Shown here: in pieces, positions 19,202 to 29,065 of the stretch | Layout: every line of letters begins with the position of its first letter | Numbering within the stretch: position 1 is the stretch's first letter | Assembly: GCA_030849075.1 (NCBI GenBank) | Contig: JASAOO010003536.1 | Location: forward strand, 38,236-102,235 | Reading direction: 5' to 3' | Length of the DNA stretch: 64,000 bases | Source of the DNA: Zelonia costaricensis | Lineage: Eukaryota; Euglenozoa; Kinetoplastea; Trypanosomatida; Trypanosomatidae | Notes under the pieces: model-generated | The model's input: only the letters and a program-made list of their open reading frames with translations | Databases searched by the model: none | What the model was told of the DNA's origin: nothing | Made by a program: the position numbers and the translations under genes

Positions 19202-21079
19202 TTAAACCGTGACGCTGCGTGAGTCCGACGATGGTTTCTTTGAGGAATAAGCGGCCTGCTGGCGGGCCTTGCGCCGCTTCGCCACCTCGTGCTCGGGAAT
19301 TACCGCGACGTAGATGCGACGGCCGTGGTGCAGCGAGGTCAGGGTGTACTGTGGGCAGCTCATCTTGGACAGCATGGCCCGCAGCGTCTGCAGCGGCGCG
19401 GCGACAGAGCTGCGCACGACCGGTGAAGTGGTGCCCTCCTGGCGCGTCCTGGCAACCACCTCCGACAGCGAGTGTGCCACGCCGGCAACGCTGTGGCGAG
19501 ACGCGGACGTGTAGGCGCGGTAGAAGTCAGCCTCCTCGAGGCGCATAGTGGCCAAGTCAAGTGGAGTGCGAAACTGCGCCGTCTCGGCGATCATCTGCGC
19601 CTCTTCCTCCGCCGTTACATGGACAGCACCCGTGGCGGCCTCGGCGTCGGAAGAGTCGTGCGTTGCGAGAGTCGAATCCGCGGCGCCGTCGAAAGCCTTC
19701 CTCAAGGCAGGCGCCGCGCCGCCTTCCACGGCCTGCGAGGAGGCGGGGACTCCGGCGCTCGTGAGAGGCTCGCTGACGGCGGCACCGGCGTTTGAGTCGG
19801 GCGTCGTCACCGCCTCGGTGCGGCCAAAGTCGCTCAGCGTGTCATCGAACACCTCGCGGGCGGCCAGAAAGACAACCTCCAAGTCCTGCGCGCGGGACCG
19901 CACGGTGCTCACGTTGTCGTTGACGATCATGAGTGACCGGATGCTCGTCAACTGCGGCAGCAGGTAGCCCTCGCAGCCCTTCCACTCCCCCTGCAGCGGC
20001 TCGCGACGCAGGGTGCGAATGCCGTCGCCGGCCATGAAGGCGTTGAAGGAGGCGCACTGCGACATGAGGAAGGGAAACACCTCGGCGATGAGCTCGAAGC
20101 ATGGCGCCAAGGACTCGGGGACGGTGTCGGGGAAGTCGCCTGTAGCCGCCGCGTCGTTTGCAGGCGCCCCCTCCGAACCCTCGCCGGCAGGAGCCGCCGC
20201 ATCGACGTAGGTCGCGCCGCGCCAGCCCGTCACCCGCTCCACGTACTCCGTGAGGCTCGGGAACTTCTCTGCCAGCATCGCCGCCGGCGGGTTGTCCATG
20301 AGGAAGAAGCTGGAGAAGGCCGCGCCAAGCGTGACGTCCGCGAGGGTTGGGTGTGGTGTGCCAAGCAGGAAGGGCTCGCCAGGGTGCTGGCGCAGGTGGG
20401 CGTCAAGCGCCGCGCAGAACCGATTGAAGTGCTCCTCGATGTACGGCGAGGTCACCTCGGAGGCACCAGTGACGGCGACGACCTGCTGCATCGCATTGCG
20501 GAAGTGCGGCGCGAGCGGACGGGCAAATCCCGGGTTTGGGATGAACAGGAAGTACCGCACGTGGCCCTCCAGCAGCTCCGTCGAGTCACTCCGGAAGTAG
20601 CGGAACATGGCCCCGGTCCTCGCGAGCCACCAGCACGCGTACACCACGACGCACCACGACGCCAGGTGCAGCTGCGGGTGCGTCGCGCGGTGAAGCAGCA
20701 TCCGTTGCGTGCGCGCCGCCGCCGCCCCGGCCGTGGCCGCACCGACGACATCGCTGCTGCTGCTCGTGCCAGCGGGATGCTTCGTGCAGTACTCCACCTC
20801 GCCCTTGGCCGTCCTGGCGACGGCCTCGACGTCGACGTCGAGTTCTGTGGACTCGGCGAGCTGCCAGACCTGCAGCGGGCTGGCGCCGCTTGGGGTGAGG
20901 GTGCAAAACACGCTTCGGGCGCGGTAGTAGATGGAGTAGAGCAGCGTCGTCGTGAAGCTCGTGCAGTACACTCGAAAGGGAAGCTGCTTCAGACGGAGGT
21001 AGGTCACATGCTGGTGTAGCTGAGCGGTGAAGGGCGAACCGAACACGCGGAACGGTGACACGGGAAGTCGACCCGTCAT
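19202..21079 (-). CDS. Glutathione S-transferase-fold protein with long C-terminal extension
   Basis: A 625-residue protein. Residues about 18-85 resemble a stretched thioredoxin-like GST N-domain (HVTYLRLKQLPFRVY, later SGASPLQVWQLAEST). Residues about 190-290 fit the GST C-domain, with FNRFCAALDAHL and then LLGTPHPTLADVTLGAA, the helix-capping region in which Ala/Thr-x-Ala-Asp is typical. In between lies a hydrophobic segment (SWCVVVYACWWLA, about 141-153) that could be a membrane anchor or a buried helix. Residues 300-625 are mostly helical and low-complexity with no recognised domain and a basic C-terminal tail. No catalytic Cys/Ser/Tyr can be assigned, so an enzyme role is not supported; metaxin- or eEF1B-gamma-like structural roles are alternatives. 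Confidence 0.5.
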   Translation of the reverse strand: MTGRLPVSPFRVFGSPFTAQLHQHVTYLRLKQLPFRVYCTSFTTTLLYSIYYRARSVFCTLTPSGASPLQVWQLAESTELDVDVEAVARTAKGEVEYCTKHPAGTSSSSDVVGAATAGAAAARTQRMLLHRATHPQLHLASWCVVVYACWWLARTGAMFRYFRSDSTELLEGHVRYFLFIPNPGFARPLAPHFRNAMQQVVAVTGASEVTSPYIEEHFNRFCAALDAHLRQHPGEPFLLGTPHPTLADVTLGAAFSSFFLMDNPPAAMLAEKFPSLTEYVERVTGWRGATYVDAAAPAGEGSEGAPANDAAATGDFPDTVPESLAPCFELIAEVFPFLMSQCASFNAFMAGDGIRTLRREPLQGEWKGCEGYLLPQLTSIRSLMIVNDNVSTVRSRAQDLEVVFLAAREVFDDTLSDFGRTEAVTTPDSNAGAAVSEPLTSAGVPASSQAVEGGAAPALRKAFDGAADSTLATHDSSDAEAATGAVHVTAEEEAQMIAETAQFRTPLDLATMRLEEADFYRAYTSASRHSVAGVAHSLSEVVARTRQEGTTSPVVRSSVAAPLQTLRAMLSKMSCPQYTLTSLHHGRRIYVAVIPEHEVAKRRKARQQAAYSSKKPSSDSRSVTV

Positions 21080-22125
21080 CGCGACAGCGGTCGAGACGGC
21101 GCACTAATGGAAACAGCGGAAGTGCACAGAGAGCTCTCAGCAAGTGGGGCGACGCCGTATCAACGAGTAGCAGACAACTCGAACAAAACGGCCACAAAAA
21201 CAAAGAGCGATGTGCGGGACGAGTAGCGCGTACGCCTTGGCCTCGTCGCTGCGAAAAAAGTCCGCATGATGCAAGTGCCCTCAAAACAACAAAAAGTGGG
21301 AAGACAGGGAGGAGCGGAGATACAAAAGTGGAAGTAGGCGAAGGCGGAGAAGACAAGGCCAGGGGAGAGGGGGACTTACGATACATGTGCGTGGCAACGA
21401 CGCACGGCGATGCCCCCCCCCCCCCAAACCCACCCTCCACCCTCCACAGGCCGCTGAAGCGCAGCGATCGGCAGAGGTGCCACCCTAGAGCTGCCGTTGC
21501 CCCTTCAAGCTCGACGAATGAAGCCGATAAGAGCAGCGCGGAGCAGCGCAAACAGCTCTACCCGAGGTGGGCAACCAGCGAGTCTCGAAAAGAGGGGGGG
21601 GGAGGGGCGCCTTGCAGCGTGGGGACGCGACACCCCCGCCATCACACTGCTGGGCGGGTGCAAAGATCCTCCTTTTTTTTTTTCGTTCGTTGTGGTACTT
21701 CACGTCTATTGTGCGTTGTGGGGCGATGCGGTTAGCACCCGCGCCGATGACGGTCGTGCGCTGGCGGCCGAGTTATCTATGCGTGCTCGAGTTGGAGAAG
21801 GTGACAGCCTCCTGATTGGAGCCTGCAAGCGAGGAGACGCGGACTATCGCTTATGCGCAACGCTCGCACTCCCTGCCTTCACCGGTAGGCCGTAACGCCG
21901 CTCTAGATGGAGCTGGCTTATAGGTGAGCCGTCCACTGGGGGAGAGGGGGGTGGAAACGGGGAGCGGGGTCGTCAAGAGGGGGTGCCACAACAAATCGGA
22001 CTTCAGCAACCGGCGCGCAGCCAACGTTTGCCCTTTCCATCGACCAATCCCCAGCCTCCACGTGGCTCATCACACGCCACCAATGAAAAACAAGAAAAAA
22101 GAGGGGCGGCGCGAGGAGGCGGCAT
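21080..22125. other. Spacer between the zinc-ribbon and GST-fold genes
   Basis: No gene seen. A C-run lies near 21413-21424 and a T-run near 21668-21680. On the minus strand CATTAG lies about 25 bases before the ATG at 21079 and could be the acceptor. The segment 21720-21905 has lower repeat content and a more complex sequence than its surroundings, but no recognisable element. Confidence 0.5.
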
Positions 22126-25100
22126 TCACATGAGAAGGCCCCCGCAAACGCGGCAAAGCGGGCCATCTGCAAAGTCACCGAGTCCGCAGGCGAGGCAGCG
22201 GGTCAGCACACACTCCTCCGAGAAGAAGGAGAGGGGGCTGAGCGTTGCCCCGGAGAAGAGCGTTGTGTGGCGGGCGGGCGCGGCGGAAGCAGGAGTCGCG
22301 GTGCCGGGTGAGGGTGGTGGCACGTGTGTCGACGTGCTGGAGAGGCCCAGCCGCAGCTGTACGGAGCCCTCGTGGTCGCAGAGAGAGCAAGGGAAGAGGT
22401 GAGGCGCAGCAGTGTCGGACGCTGGCTCAGCCCCGCTGCGGTGCCGGTACGCCGTCGCGTTCAGGAAAGCCTGAAGCGAGGACACCCACGACTCCGAGAC
22501 ACACCAGTGCGCCGACGCCGCCGCGCCGCTGGTCTCCGGACGAAGCGCTGCCCTCTGCGCGCGCACGTACGCCTTCACAAACGCAATGGCGCCGTCGACG
22601 TCCAGCGCGTCCGCCCTCGTCGCGCAACTCACCACCGCCTCCGCCGTGGTGCCATGTCCCTCGTGCGCCCCCACGACGCGGCCGGTGGCCGGGGTCGAGG
22701 TGGAAGCCGCAGAGTCCCGCAACGTCTCCGAGGCCAGAGGAGCCATTTTCGCGTAGCTGTACCGCTTCGCCAGGACAAGGACGGCGTTGGCCACAACCAG
22801 CTCGCTCACCACAGGGCGGTCCCACGGGCAGGTCAGCCGCAGGTGTCGCAGTAGCCGCCACCACGGCCAGCCGACGACCAACGGTGCCAGCGCCGTCGGC
22901 GCCAACAGCAGGGACGCGGACACGCCTGCATCGGCATCATCGTCGCCCGTCGTGCCGGGCAACGGCGAGCCAGCTCTCGGGGGCGGACTTCGGAGAAAGA
23001 GGCTCGTCGCGTACTCGGCGCGCAGTTCGAGGTAGCGGCGACGCAGCAGCACGTCCGTCGCTGGCACCATCCTGGCAGAGGCATCAAGGCCATCTGACGC
23101 TACGAGGCGCCGCAGCTCCTCCAGCGCCTCCGGTGACGGCGGCGCGTGTGCTCGTTCGCGGGCGTGGCAATAGCGGTGAAGCTCGAGGGTGACAGACGCT
23201 GCCGCGCCGGCGAAGAGCTGCTCGTGCACGAAAAACGACGTGCTTGTCTGGCGCTGCAGCATTGAGCACAGCAGGCCCCGGCCGGGGTGCGCGGCCGCGC
23301 CATCACCGGCTCTTGAGCGCGCCCTCTCGCTTTGCAGCTGCCGCGCCGGCTCCAGCGCAAGGCCGCCGAGGGCGGCGAGCCGCGCCAGCCACCCGTCAGG
23401 AGTGTCGGCGCAGACAGGCCACAGGTGCAGCGGCTCGTGTGCCGCGTGCCCTGTCTGCACCGCCGCCAGCGCGAGCGTGCCCGAGGCGTGCACCGCCACC
23501 CCGCATACGCCAGCGCACCGGTGCGCCGGCATGTCACTGCAGCCCAGCACAAGCGGGCACTGCAGGAAGAGACTCGACGACGGGCCGTCGGGCGTGAAGC
23601 CGAGCACTGTGCGCTCACCCACACCCAGCACGGCGACGGCGACGCTGCGTGAGCCGCTGCCCGCCTCCGCCGCGTCGCCCGCCTCGGCGCTGCCGTGTGC
23701 GGTGACGCGGCCCGTCACAAACGGCACCGGCATCAGCCGGCGCAGGCAGACCTCCCCCACGGCCGCCTCGAGGCTGTAGCACGCCTCCACCTGCACCGTC
23801 TCAGCGCGACACCGAGCGCGCGGTATGGCGGGCGTCGGCGAGTTGAGTCGGAAGCGGCTGCGCAGCACGGCGCCTGGCACGGCGACGAACGCAACGATGT
23901 CAGTCCCAGGTCCCTCGCCTCCGCCACCGCTGCTGCTCGCCCTCATCGAGTTTTCAGTGGGGTGGGGGGTTGGCGATGGGAGGGCCACGACGCACAGGGA
24001 CGCAGGCACAGACTGGAGCTGCGGCATCTCGACAACTTGAAGGAGACGCACGGCAGGCGGCGTCCCGCGCGTGACGTGCAGGACGCGAAGAAGGAACGGG
24101 CTCGCCACCAAGATAACCCGCCGCAAGTGTGCGAGGGCGGGGGCGGGGGCGGTGAGGCAGAGTCCATTTGTGAAAAGTGCGGCCGCGCACACCGGCGCTG
24201 GGGCGCGGAAACCCAACGCGGCGTCCTCCTCCGGCGATCCCCACCTGTGCAGCGGCGGGGGCAGGTGGCGAGTCGCAGGGGCGTCCTCATCCGACATGTC
24301 ACCGAGCATCGAGACGAGGTGAAGGCCTTCGGTGGTCACGACGGCCAGCTCGTCCTGGTCTAACCAGTGGTAGTCGATGAGAGCCACGTCGCCGTCCTGC
24401 GTGGCCAGCTGCTCCGCCGTCGGACCAGACTCGCCGTTTCTCCCGCTGGACTGCTGCCCTGTCGCCTCGCGAGACGGCGAAGGCGCCGCACAAGTCTTCT
24501 TTGGTGCTGGTCCATCGCCCTTCCTTGGCTTGGCCGCCGAAGCACGCGGAGGCGAGGTCGCACGGCGCGCGCCTTGCGTCACTTTTCGAGACCGCGACGC
24601 GACCCGCTCTTCGTCGTCAGTGTCGCTGGCGCCGGTCGATGAGGCGGACGACGAGTCATCGCTTGAGGTGCTGCTGCACGCGTCCACCTCGTCGCCGCTC
24701 TCTGTGCTGCTGTCGCTGCGGGCGCGGCGACGACGTTTTCGCGTTGTCGCTGTCGTCTTCGCCTTGGACGCTTTGGGTGGCGCCTTCTTGCCGGACTTTG
24801 CCGGTGCCGCCGCTCCCGCCGCGCTGCCCGGCGCCGGGGGTGCAGCAGTGCTGGAATCGCCCTCCATCGGCGCGGGTGGGGGAGCGGACCCTTGGCTTGA
24901 GGCGCCCCGTTCGTTGGGCGGCGCCTGATAGCCGCTGCCGCAGCACACAAGGCCGATGCCGTGGCTGGCGTGCACGCGGCCCGTACCGTGACGCGACACA
25001 CGGTACACGATGAGGTTGCTCGTCGTCTGCACGCACAGACGCGCCGTGGCGGGGTAAATGACCTCCGGCAGCAGCGCGTGGCTCCACTTGGCGCCGACGA

Positions 25101-25356
25101 TGACCTCGAGAGAGTCCGCCTCGATGCGGCGGTGCGTCAGCGGGTGATCGCGCACGCCGCGTTGACAGTCAGGGGAGAGGAGGCTGGCGAGGTAGAAAGA
25201 GACGAACCAGCGCGAGCACACCTGCAGAACGTTGTGCGGACCCCACCCAACGCAGTCTGCCGACCGCGCCGGTGCGTCATCGACGGGAAACGTCCCCTCC
25301 AGCGCAACAACGGTGCCGCTGGAGGTCGACGGGTCATGGGCGGTGCCAGAGGGCAT
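22126..25356 (-). CDS. Nuclear-type protein with C-terminal zinc ribbon, possibly TFIIIC90-like
   Basis: A 1076-residue protein. The N-terminal ~170 residues (GWGPHNVLQVCSRWFVSFY, later AKWSHALLPEVIYPATARLCV) and later islands (YHWLDQDELAVVTTEGLHLV; GVAVHASGTLALAAVQ) look like beta-propeller blades. Between them is a Lys/Arg block (KKAPPKASKAK, RKRRRRARS) followed by a Ser/Asp/Glu-rich patch, as in chromatin-associated proteins. The C-terminus has CSLC near residue 1012 and then C1054-x2-C1057-x10-C1068-x2-C1071, ending five residues later. Propeller plus C-terminal zinc fold is the layout of TFIIIC90 (tau60) of the RNA polymerase III machinery; WD40 proteins ending in a RING-like domain are the alternative. 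The frame extends to 25518 only through GTG; the ATG at 25356 is the first in frame. Confidence 0.45.
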   Translation of the reverse strand: MPSGTAHDPSTSSGTVVALEGTFPVDDAPARSADCVGWGPHNVLQVCSRWFVSFYLASLLSPDCQRGVRDHPLTHRRIEADSLEVIVGAKWSHALLPEVIYPATARLCVQTTSNLIVYRVSRHGTGRVHASHGIGLVCCGSGYQAPPNERGASSQGSAPPPAPMEGDSSTAAPPAPGSAAGAAAPAKSGKKAPPKASKAKTTATTRKRRRRARSDSSTESGDEVDACSSTSSDDSSSASSTGASDTDDEERVASRSRKVTQGARRATSPPRASAAKPRKGDGPAPKKTCAAPSPSREATGQQSSGRNGESGPTAEQLATQDGDVALIDYHWLDQDELAVVTTEGLHLVSMLGDMSDEDAPATRHLPPPLHRWGSPEEDAALGFRAPAPVCAAALFTNGLCLTAPAPALAHLRRVILVASPFLLRVLHVTRGTPPAVRLLQVVEMPQLQSVPASLCVVALPSPTPHPTENSMRASSSGGGGEGPGTDIVAFVAVPGAVLRSRFRLNSPTPAIPRARCRAETVQVEACYSLEAAVGEVCLRRLMPVPFVTGRVTAHGSAEAGDAAEAGSGSRSVAVAVLGVGERTVLGFTPDGPSSSLFLQCPLVLGCSDMPAHRCAGVCGVAVHASGTLALAAVQTGHAAHEPLHLWPVCADTPDGWLARLAALGGLALEPARQLQSERARSRAGDGAAAHPGRGLLCSMLQRQTSTSFFVHEQLFAGAAASVTLELHRYCHARERAHAPPSPEALEELRRLVASDGLDASARMVPATDVLLRRRYLELRAEYATSLFLRSPPPRAGSPLPGTTGDDDADAGVSASLLLAPTALAPLVVGWPWWRLLRHLRLTCPWDRPVVSELVVANAVLVLAKRYSYAKMAPLASETLRDSAASTSTPATGRVVGAHEGHGTTAEAVVSCATRADALDVDGAIAFVKAYVRAQRAALRPETSGAAASAHWCVSESWVSSLQAFLNATAYRHRSGAEPASDTAAPHLFPCSLCDHEGSVQLRLGLSSTSTHVPPPSPGTATPASAAPARHTTLFSGATLSPLSFFSEECVLTRCLACGLGDFADGPLCRVCGGLLM

Positions 25357-26479
25357 CGGGCTAGCAAAGGGCCGCCTCGCCACGCGCTGCGTTGGGATCG
25401 CAGTCGAGGACTTGTGTTTGAAGCGTCGAGGAGACGCCCCCACACAGCGGGAAGGGCGTGCATGAGGTAGCGAGAAGGGGAAGAAGATGGTCAAAGAGTG
25501 GGTGTCGAGCAAGCGCACAGTCGCCCCCCCCCCTCCTCATCCGCCAGCACGCGTGATGGTTGCTGACACATGGGAGATCCTTGGCGTCGCACCCTGTGCG
25601 GTTGGCGTGGCGCGCCAGGCATGCGCCGTTTGGGTGCTGTAGAGTGTCCTACTACTACAGCGTGAGACGCGGGCTCGGCGACACGACGCAGCGTGACGCT
25701 AAGTAGGGCTCAGGGAGGGCTGAAGAAGAGCGGCTACGTTGACGCGTGCACGACCTCGCCTCTCGGTGCAGCGGCGCTGATGAAAAGCTCTCTCCACACA
25801 AAAGGAAAGCGCACGAACTGCGCCGGCTCATCACGTCGCGCCACGGACCGCGCGGTGAAGCCAAGCGGCCCTGCCATCCGGCCTCATTCTGGTTTGGTTG
25901 GCTTTTTCTTTCGTTTCTCTTCTTCAAGAGTAGGGGACGCCAGTGGCGTGCAAGGGAAAAAAAGAACTCACGGCTCCACGGCACGGGGAAAGGAGAGGGG
26001 GGACGGGGGGAGGCGGACAGAGGGGGGGGGCGGACTGGTCAACTCATGACTGATCAACGAGACCTTGAAAACACAGAAAGCTCAAACGAGGAGAAGAAAA
26101 AGAGACGAACTGTACATGCGGCTCAGAGGGAATGCAAGAAGCACGAAGAAAGAACCACCTGGTGCGCCACTTCGACGCACGCCAACGCACGCACACGCCT
26201 GACGAAAACACACAAAAAAAAGGCCACAGAAATACATGCAAAGCGGGGGGTGAACGAGTCCAAAGGGAGAAGAGAAAGAGGAGGAGTACAAAGCGCAACA
26301 AAGGGGCGAAGAGACCGGCGGTAGCGGCGTGTGAAGTACCGACCTGTACATGGTGGAAAGGAGATGACGCACAGGCACCGAGAAGCAAGGGTGCAGCGTG
26401 ACCGCGTTGTGATCTAGGGAAAGAAGAAGTTTGGCGGCCGCAGCAGAAGACCACAAAGCGCCACGGTGGTGAGATGCTC
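25357..26479. other. Spacer between the coiled-coil and zinc-ribbon genes
   Basis: No gene seen. On the minus strand, C/T-rich sequence near 25430-25490 followed by AG would serve the zinc-ribbon mRNA. Purine-rich plus-strand blocks occur at 25960-26040 and 26070-26310. The segment 25545-25690 is less repetitive than its surroundings; it does not resemble a coding sequence. Confidence 0.5.
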
Positions 26480-29065
26480 TTAGGCGTTGGAGATGGGAGG
26501 CAGTCGGTTGGGGGCGGTGACGTCCACGTCGGTGCCGTTCACGATGCGGCTGGGACGAATCTTGTGGCCCTTGAAGAAGGCGTTGCGGGCCGCGCTAGGG
26601 GAGTTGGGGCGGCGAGGCTCCATCGTGGCGGGCAGGGTCGTGGTGAACTCGTCGGCTGCGGCTGGTGCGTCAGCGGCGGCTGGCGCTGCGGCAGCGCTCG
26701 CTGCGGAAGCGGCACCATCGAGCGGCGCGCCGGGCTGCTTAGGCGCGCTCTTGGCTGGAATGGGCGGCATGAGCGAGACCTGGCGGTCGTACTCCTGCAG
26801 CGCCTCGTACAGCTCGCGGTGGAGGTAGGAAGCGAGGTGGGTCTCGGCGAGCACACGCAGCTGGGCGAAGAGCGGCACGATCAGGCGGTAGCGCCGCTCG
26901 ATCTGCTGCAGCCGCCGCGACATCACCTCGCGCTCCTCCTGCGCCTTCTTCACCTTGTATCCGCCCATCGTCTCTGCCTCCACCTGCAGGGCAATCGCCT
27001 TGTCGCTCAGCGTCATCACGTTGCGCTGGTGCGACTGCAGCTCCTTGGTGAGCTTGTCGTTGAGCTCCGTCAGCTGCCGGTAGCCGGCCTGGTCGCCAAG
27101 TGCGCACTCGAGCCGCTCGATCGTGCGCTTCGCGATGGCGAGCTCGCTGCGAAGGTCGCGGCTTTCGGCGCGCAGACTCTTCACCACGTCCTCCTGCTCG
27201 AGACCAGCCATGTGCGCCGTCTGCTCCATCTCGTGGACGAGGTCCTGCAGCCGGCGGACGTTGCGCTCCGCCAGGTCAGCCCGCTCGTACTCCTTCACGC
27301 GCGCGGCGTGCTGCGCTTGCGACTCCTGCGTGAGGCGGCCCTCAAGCTGCTCGGTGTCGCCGCGCAGCTGCTCCACGTGTGCGGTGTGCGTGCGCAGCGC
27401 CTCCGCGGCAGCCTCGGTCATCTCGCCGACCTTCGCCTTGAGGTTTTCGCGCTCGGCGTTGAGGCAGATGGTGTTGTGCGTGTACTCCGCCTCCTTCTGC
27501 GCCGCGTGCGTGCGCAGGCGGTCGAGCTCCTCGCTGGCGGTGGTGTGCCGCGCCGTCACCTGCGTCAGCTGCTCGTACAACTCCTGCTCTCGCTTCTTCG
27601 ATGACGCCTGGAGAGACTCGTGCGCCTCGCGCAGGGACTCCCGCTCCGCCTCCGTCACCTCCAGCTGGGTCTCCAGCGTGCTCCGGTGCAGCTCATGCTC
27701 GCGCGCCAGCTGCTCGGTCGCCGAGTCCTGCCTCGCAACGTCCGCCTTGAGCACCGCGATCGTCTCAAAGGCCTCGCGGTCCTTGCGCTCCATCGTCTCC
27801 TGCAGCCGCTGCAGCCGCGTCTTGAGGCTGTCGATCTCGGCCCGGGTGAGGATCTTGTGGTTGAACTTGTCGTCCTCAGCGGCCGCCTTCGCCTTGAGCG
27901 CGAGCTCGAGGTCCTTCTTCTGGTTGGCCAGCTCGACCTGCATCGCCGCGTTGGTGGAGTAGTCCGCCTGGGCCTGCTGCACTGCTTGCTGGGAGGCGGC
28001 TTTCAGCTCCTCCTTGAGCCCCTCACACTCCTTGCGGAGATTGGCGAGCTCGGTGGCAAGCTTGCCAGCCTCACCGCGGTGCACGTCGAGCTCCAGCTCC
28101 AGCTGGCGCTGCTGGACGGCGGCGGCGGACAAGGTCTGCTCCATCTCGATCAGCGCCGTCTGGCGGTTGTCCTGGGCCTCGCAGCGGAGCTGTGTGGCTG
28201 CCTCCACCTCGGCCTGCCGCTTCTGTGCCAGCTCGTGCAGGCGCTTGTTGTCCTCTCGCACGGACTCGAGCTGTGTGTTGAGGATGCCCACCAGCAGGTT
28301 CGACTTCTCCTCCTCCTTGCGCACCCGGGTCACCTCCTCCTGCAGCTGCGTCGCGGTCGCCTTGTACCGCTCCACCTCGCCCTGCATCACGCGCAGCAGC
28401 ATCGCCGACTCCTCGTCGCCGCTCGGCGCTGCGCGCGATGCCGGCTTGGTGGCCGTCGTCTCTGCGGCCGCCGCGACCGCAGCAGCCGTCTCATCCGCGG
28501 CCTTTGCCTGCTCGAGCTCGGCCGCGGCGCAGCGCATCTCCAGTGCCTGGTATTGCTGGTGGAGGGTGTCGTACTGCGCCTCCCACGCCCGCTTAGCCTC
28601 CTGATGGGCCTGGTCGGCCGCGGTGGCCTGCTGCTGGGCCTCGGTGTGTCGCAGCTGCGCCAGCTCGAGCTCGTTCGTGAGCAGCGCCACGCGGCGCAGC
28701 GCGGACGCCTTCTCCTTGTCCAGCAGGCTGTTCTCCTGCACCTTCAGGGCCAGGGTGGCCTGGGTCTCTTGCAGCTCCTGCACCTTCTGCGCGTTGCTGG
28801 CCGCCATATCGCGCTCCTTGGCCGCGTAGTAGGCCTGGCGCTCCGCCTCGGCCAGTGTGTTGCGCACATCGCGCTCGCGGACACGGTTCGCCTCGAGCAG
28901 CTTGCCTTCCTCCTCTTCGATGCGCTGACGCAGCTCGCACTCCTCGTTGCGCAGCTTCGCCCGCAACGTCTCCTGGCGGAGCAGCTCCGCCTCCTCGGCT
29001 AGCTGCGCCTCCCGGGCTGCAATCGCCGGGGACGACTTGGCGCGCCCGCCCTTCTTAGCCGGCAT
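26480..29065 (-). CDS. Long coiled-coil protein, probably cytoskeletal or flagellar
   Basis: An 861-residue protein starting MPAKKGGRAKSS. Residues about 20-730 are almost continuous heptad-repeat coiled coil, very rich in Glu, Gln, Leu, Ala, Arg and Lys, with breaks near the TKPASRAAPSGDEE stretch (about 200). Residues about 740-800 form a more globular helical block (RRYRLIVPLFAQLRVLAETHLASYL). The tail is Ala/Pro-rich and ends with basic Arg/Pro residues. There is no membrane segment or enzymatic motif. The Lys-rich start and the overall layout recall axonemal or basal-body CCDC proteins, but coiled coils cannot be assigned by eye and no family is claimed. The frame continues to 29137 only through GTG; the ATG at 29065 follows a pyrimidine tract and CACAG by 10 bases. 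Confidence 0.75.
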   Translation of the reverse strand: MPAKKGGRAKSSPAIAAREAQLAEEAELLRQETLRAKLRNEECELRQRIEEEEGKLLEANRVRERDVRNTLAEAERQAYYAAKERDMAASNAQKVQELQETQATLALKVQENSLLDKEKASALRRVALLTNELELAQLRHTEAQQQATAADQAHQEAKRAWEAQYDTLHQQYQALEMRCAAAELEQAKAADETAAAVAAAAETTATKPASRAAPSGDEESAMLLRVMQGEVERYKATATQLQEEVTRVRKEEEKSNLLVGILNTQLESVREDNKRLHELAQKRQAEVEAATQLRCEAQDNRQTALIEMEQTLSAAAVQQRQLELELDVHRGEAGKLATELANLRKECEGLKEELKAASQQAVQQAQADYSTNAAMQVELANQKKDLELALKAKAAAEDDKFNHKILTRAEIDSLKTRLQRLQETMERKDREAFETIAVLKADVARQDSATEQLAREHELHRSTLETQLEVTEAERESLREAHESLQASSKKREQELYEQLTQVTARHTTASEELDRLRTHAAQKEAEYTHNTICLNAERENLKAKVGEMTEAAAEALRTHTAHVEQLRGDTEQLEGRLTQESQAQHAARVKEYERADLAERNVRRLQDLVHEMEQTAHMAGLEQEDVVKSLRAESRDLRSELAIAKRTIERLECALGDQAGYRQLTELNDKLTKELQSHQRNVMTLSDKAIALQVEAETMGGYKVKKAQEEREVMSRRLQQIERRYRLIVPLFAQLRVLAETHLASYLHRELYEALQEYDRQVSLMPPIPAKSAPKQPGAPLDGAASAASAAAAPAAADAPAAADEFTTTLPATMEPRRPNSPSAARNAFFKGHKIRPSRIVNGTDVDVTAPNRLPPISNA

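Noticed and set aside
25545..25690. Possible SIDER-type retroposon remnant in a spacer
   Set aside because: The segment is less repetitive than its surroundings, but I could not match a diagnostic signature by eye. A BLASTN search with SIDER consensus would decide.
27620..29002. Plus-strand frame of 460 codons rich in Leu
   Set aside because: It is the antisense of the coiled-coil gene, where Glu/Gln codons read as Leu. Not a gene.
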